59,605 nucleotides of DNA from a bacterium. GTDB lineage: Bacteria; Zixibacteria; MSB-5A5; WJJR01. The first letter of the stretch is position 1, and each line of letters begins with the position of its first letter. The notes beneath the pieces were generated by a model. The model did not search any database. It saw only the letters and a program-made list of their open reading frames with translations, and had not been told where the DNA came from. The DNA lies in NCBI GenBank assembly GCA_035559435.1, contig DATMBC010000024.1:1-59605 (forward strand). Reading direction: 5' to 3'. The position numbers were made by a program, and so were the translations under genes. Below, in pieces: positions 58,774 to 59,605 of the stretch.

Positions 58774-58850
58774 CGCCAGTTCCCGCCGTTGCCGGGCGGA
58801 TGTGTTGTCTGTGTCGAATTGCGGGCGGGACGAATTGCACCGAGGAACCG

Positions 58851-59605
58851 ATGACCGAGAAGAAACTCGACCCCAACAAGATCAACGTCATTCTGGCCAC
58901 CGACTGCGGCTCCACCACCACCAAGGCAATCCTGATTGAGAATCGCGGCGGCGAGTACCGCCTGATTGTGCGCGGCGAAGCGCCGACGACCGTCGAGGCG
59001 CCATTTGAGGATGTCACCATGGGTGTCCTCAACGCGGTCGGCGAGGTCGAGGAACTGTCGGGGCGCAAGCTGCTCGACCCGAGTGGCCGCATCATCACCC
59101 CGGCCAACGGGAATGTCGGGACGGACATTTTCATCTCGACCTCCTCGGCCGGCGGCGGATTGCAGATGATGGTGGCGGGGGTGGTGCGGTCGATGACGGC
59201 CGAGTCGGCCGAGCGCGCGGCGCTGGGCGCCGGGTCGATCGTGATGGATGTGATCGCCTCCAACGACAAACGTCTGCCCCACGAGCAGATCGAGCGCATC
59301 CGCCGGCTGCGTCCGGACATGATCCTCCTGTCGGGGGGCATCGACGGCGGCACGACCACGCACGTGGTCGAGATCGCCGAGTTGATCGCGGCCGCCGATC
59401 CGCGGCCGCGTCTGGGCACCGGTTACAAACTGCCGGTCATCTTCGCCGGCAACAAGGATGCCATCGAGGCGGTGCGCCGCACGCTGCAGGAGAAGACCGA
59501 TCTGTCGATCGTCGATAACCTCCGTCCGGTGCTGGAGCGCGAAAACCTTCTGCCGGCGCGCGAGAAGATTCACGATCTGTTCATGGAACATGTGATGGCG
59601 CAGGC
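58851..59605 (+). CDS. MutL/GlmL family protein, 3' end outside window
   Basis: Partial: the frame stays open for 251 codons from an ATG after GAGGA to the window end. ASKHA-type ATPase start ILATDCGSTTTKAILIEN (phosphate-binding loop), VGTDIFISTSSAGGGLQMM, AAGSIVMDVIASND-like stretch and ILLSGGIDGGTTTHVVEIAEL. This matches the glutamate mutase accessory (GlmL/MutL) family, which in B12-dependent mutase operons is thought to repair or activate the mutase; many copies stand alone. Whether a mutase gene follows cannot be seen. Confidence 0.85.
   Translation, partial: MTEKKLDPNKINVILATDCGSTTTKAILIENRGGEYRLIVRGEAPTTVEAPFEDVTMGVLNAVGEVEELSGRKLLDPSGRIITPANGNVGTDIFISTSSAGGGLQMMVAGVVRSMTAESAERAALGAGSIVMDVIASNDKRLPHEQIERIRRLRPDMILLSGGIDGGTTTHVVEIAELIAAADPRPRLGTGYKLPVIFAGNKDAIEAVRRTLQEKTDLSIVDNLRPVLERENLLPAREKIHDLFMEHVMAQ

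Noticed and set aside
58767-59591. Open frame on the minus strand at the window end
   Set aside because: Opposite the MutL/GlmL-like frame, which has a ribosome site and family motifs; the minus frame has low-complexity Arg-rich composition.

Overview
The window is about 59.6 kb of high-GC bacterial chromosome with dense coding, frequent ATGA start/stop overlaps and no phage, insertion sequence, CRISPR array or rRNA that I can recognise. Several traits suggest an uncultured, Gram-negative, environmental lineage of the FCB-superphylum type, perhaps Zixibacteria-like: many lipobox lipoproteins, a secreted protein ending in a two-repeat dockerin-like domain, a Ser/Thr kinase fused to TPRs, and a NuoD with an FCB-style HRCFEKH segment. 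That placement is inference from family resemblance and was not tested.

Layout. (1) 1-7.1 kb, plus strand: 3' part of serA, then closely packed genes for a DinB-fold protein, a nitroreductase, a small unknown, a glycerophosphodiesterase and a DUF4846 protein, followed by a secreted M1 aminopeptidase. (2) 7.1-16.2 kb, minus strand, a probable long transcript pdxS-pdxT-lipA-ispG-ccmF-kinase covering PLP, lipoate, isoprenoid and cytochrome c maturation. (3) 16.3-36.5 kb, accessory and mixed strands: a lipoprotein related to MTA/SAH nucleosidases, an MFS exporter, MsrBA, TPR, two more DinB-fold proteins, dihydrolipoamide dehydrogenase, tRNA-Lys with a very clear promoter, secreted proteins, a lipoprotein FKBP, rpe, a SWIB/H1-like chromatin protein, a tandem pair of GT81-like glycosyltransferases, OsmC, PAP2 and a dockerin-like protein. 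(4) 36.7-49.6 kb, plus strand: an Rrf2 regulator, a ferredoxin and a complex I locus. The first set is nuoABCDEF-ferredoxin-nuoGHI. Where nuoJKLMN normally follows there is instead a second, divergent set nuoB-nuoC-nuoI-lipoprotein-nuoD. (5) 49.8-53.0 kb, minus strand: glmM-glmS. (6) 53.2-59.6 kb: an M23 peptidase, a Cys-rich repeat protein divergent from a His-rich NicO/UreH-like metal transporter, a NYN ribonuclease-like protein joined to a cold-shock-like domain, a SpoIIE-type phosphatase, and the 5' end of a MutL/GlmL-family gene that runs off the window.

The most notable region is the double complex I locus: two NuoB, two NuoC, two NuoD and two NuoI, only one set of NADH-module genes (EFG), one NuoA and one NuoH, an extra 4Fe-4S ferredoxin inside the operon, a lipoprotein inside the second set, and no antiporter-like subunits. 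The entrance to the locus is also odd: nuoA has no ATG/GTG/TTG start that keeps its first helix intact, and the best start is an ATT with an ideal Shine-Dalgarno directly behind an intrinsic-terminator-like hairpin. Other points of interest are a nested palindromic intergenic element present twice in opposite orientation, and a nucleosidase-like lipoprotein that seems to have lost its catalytic aspartate.
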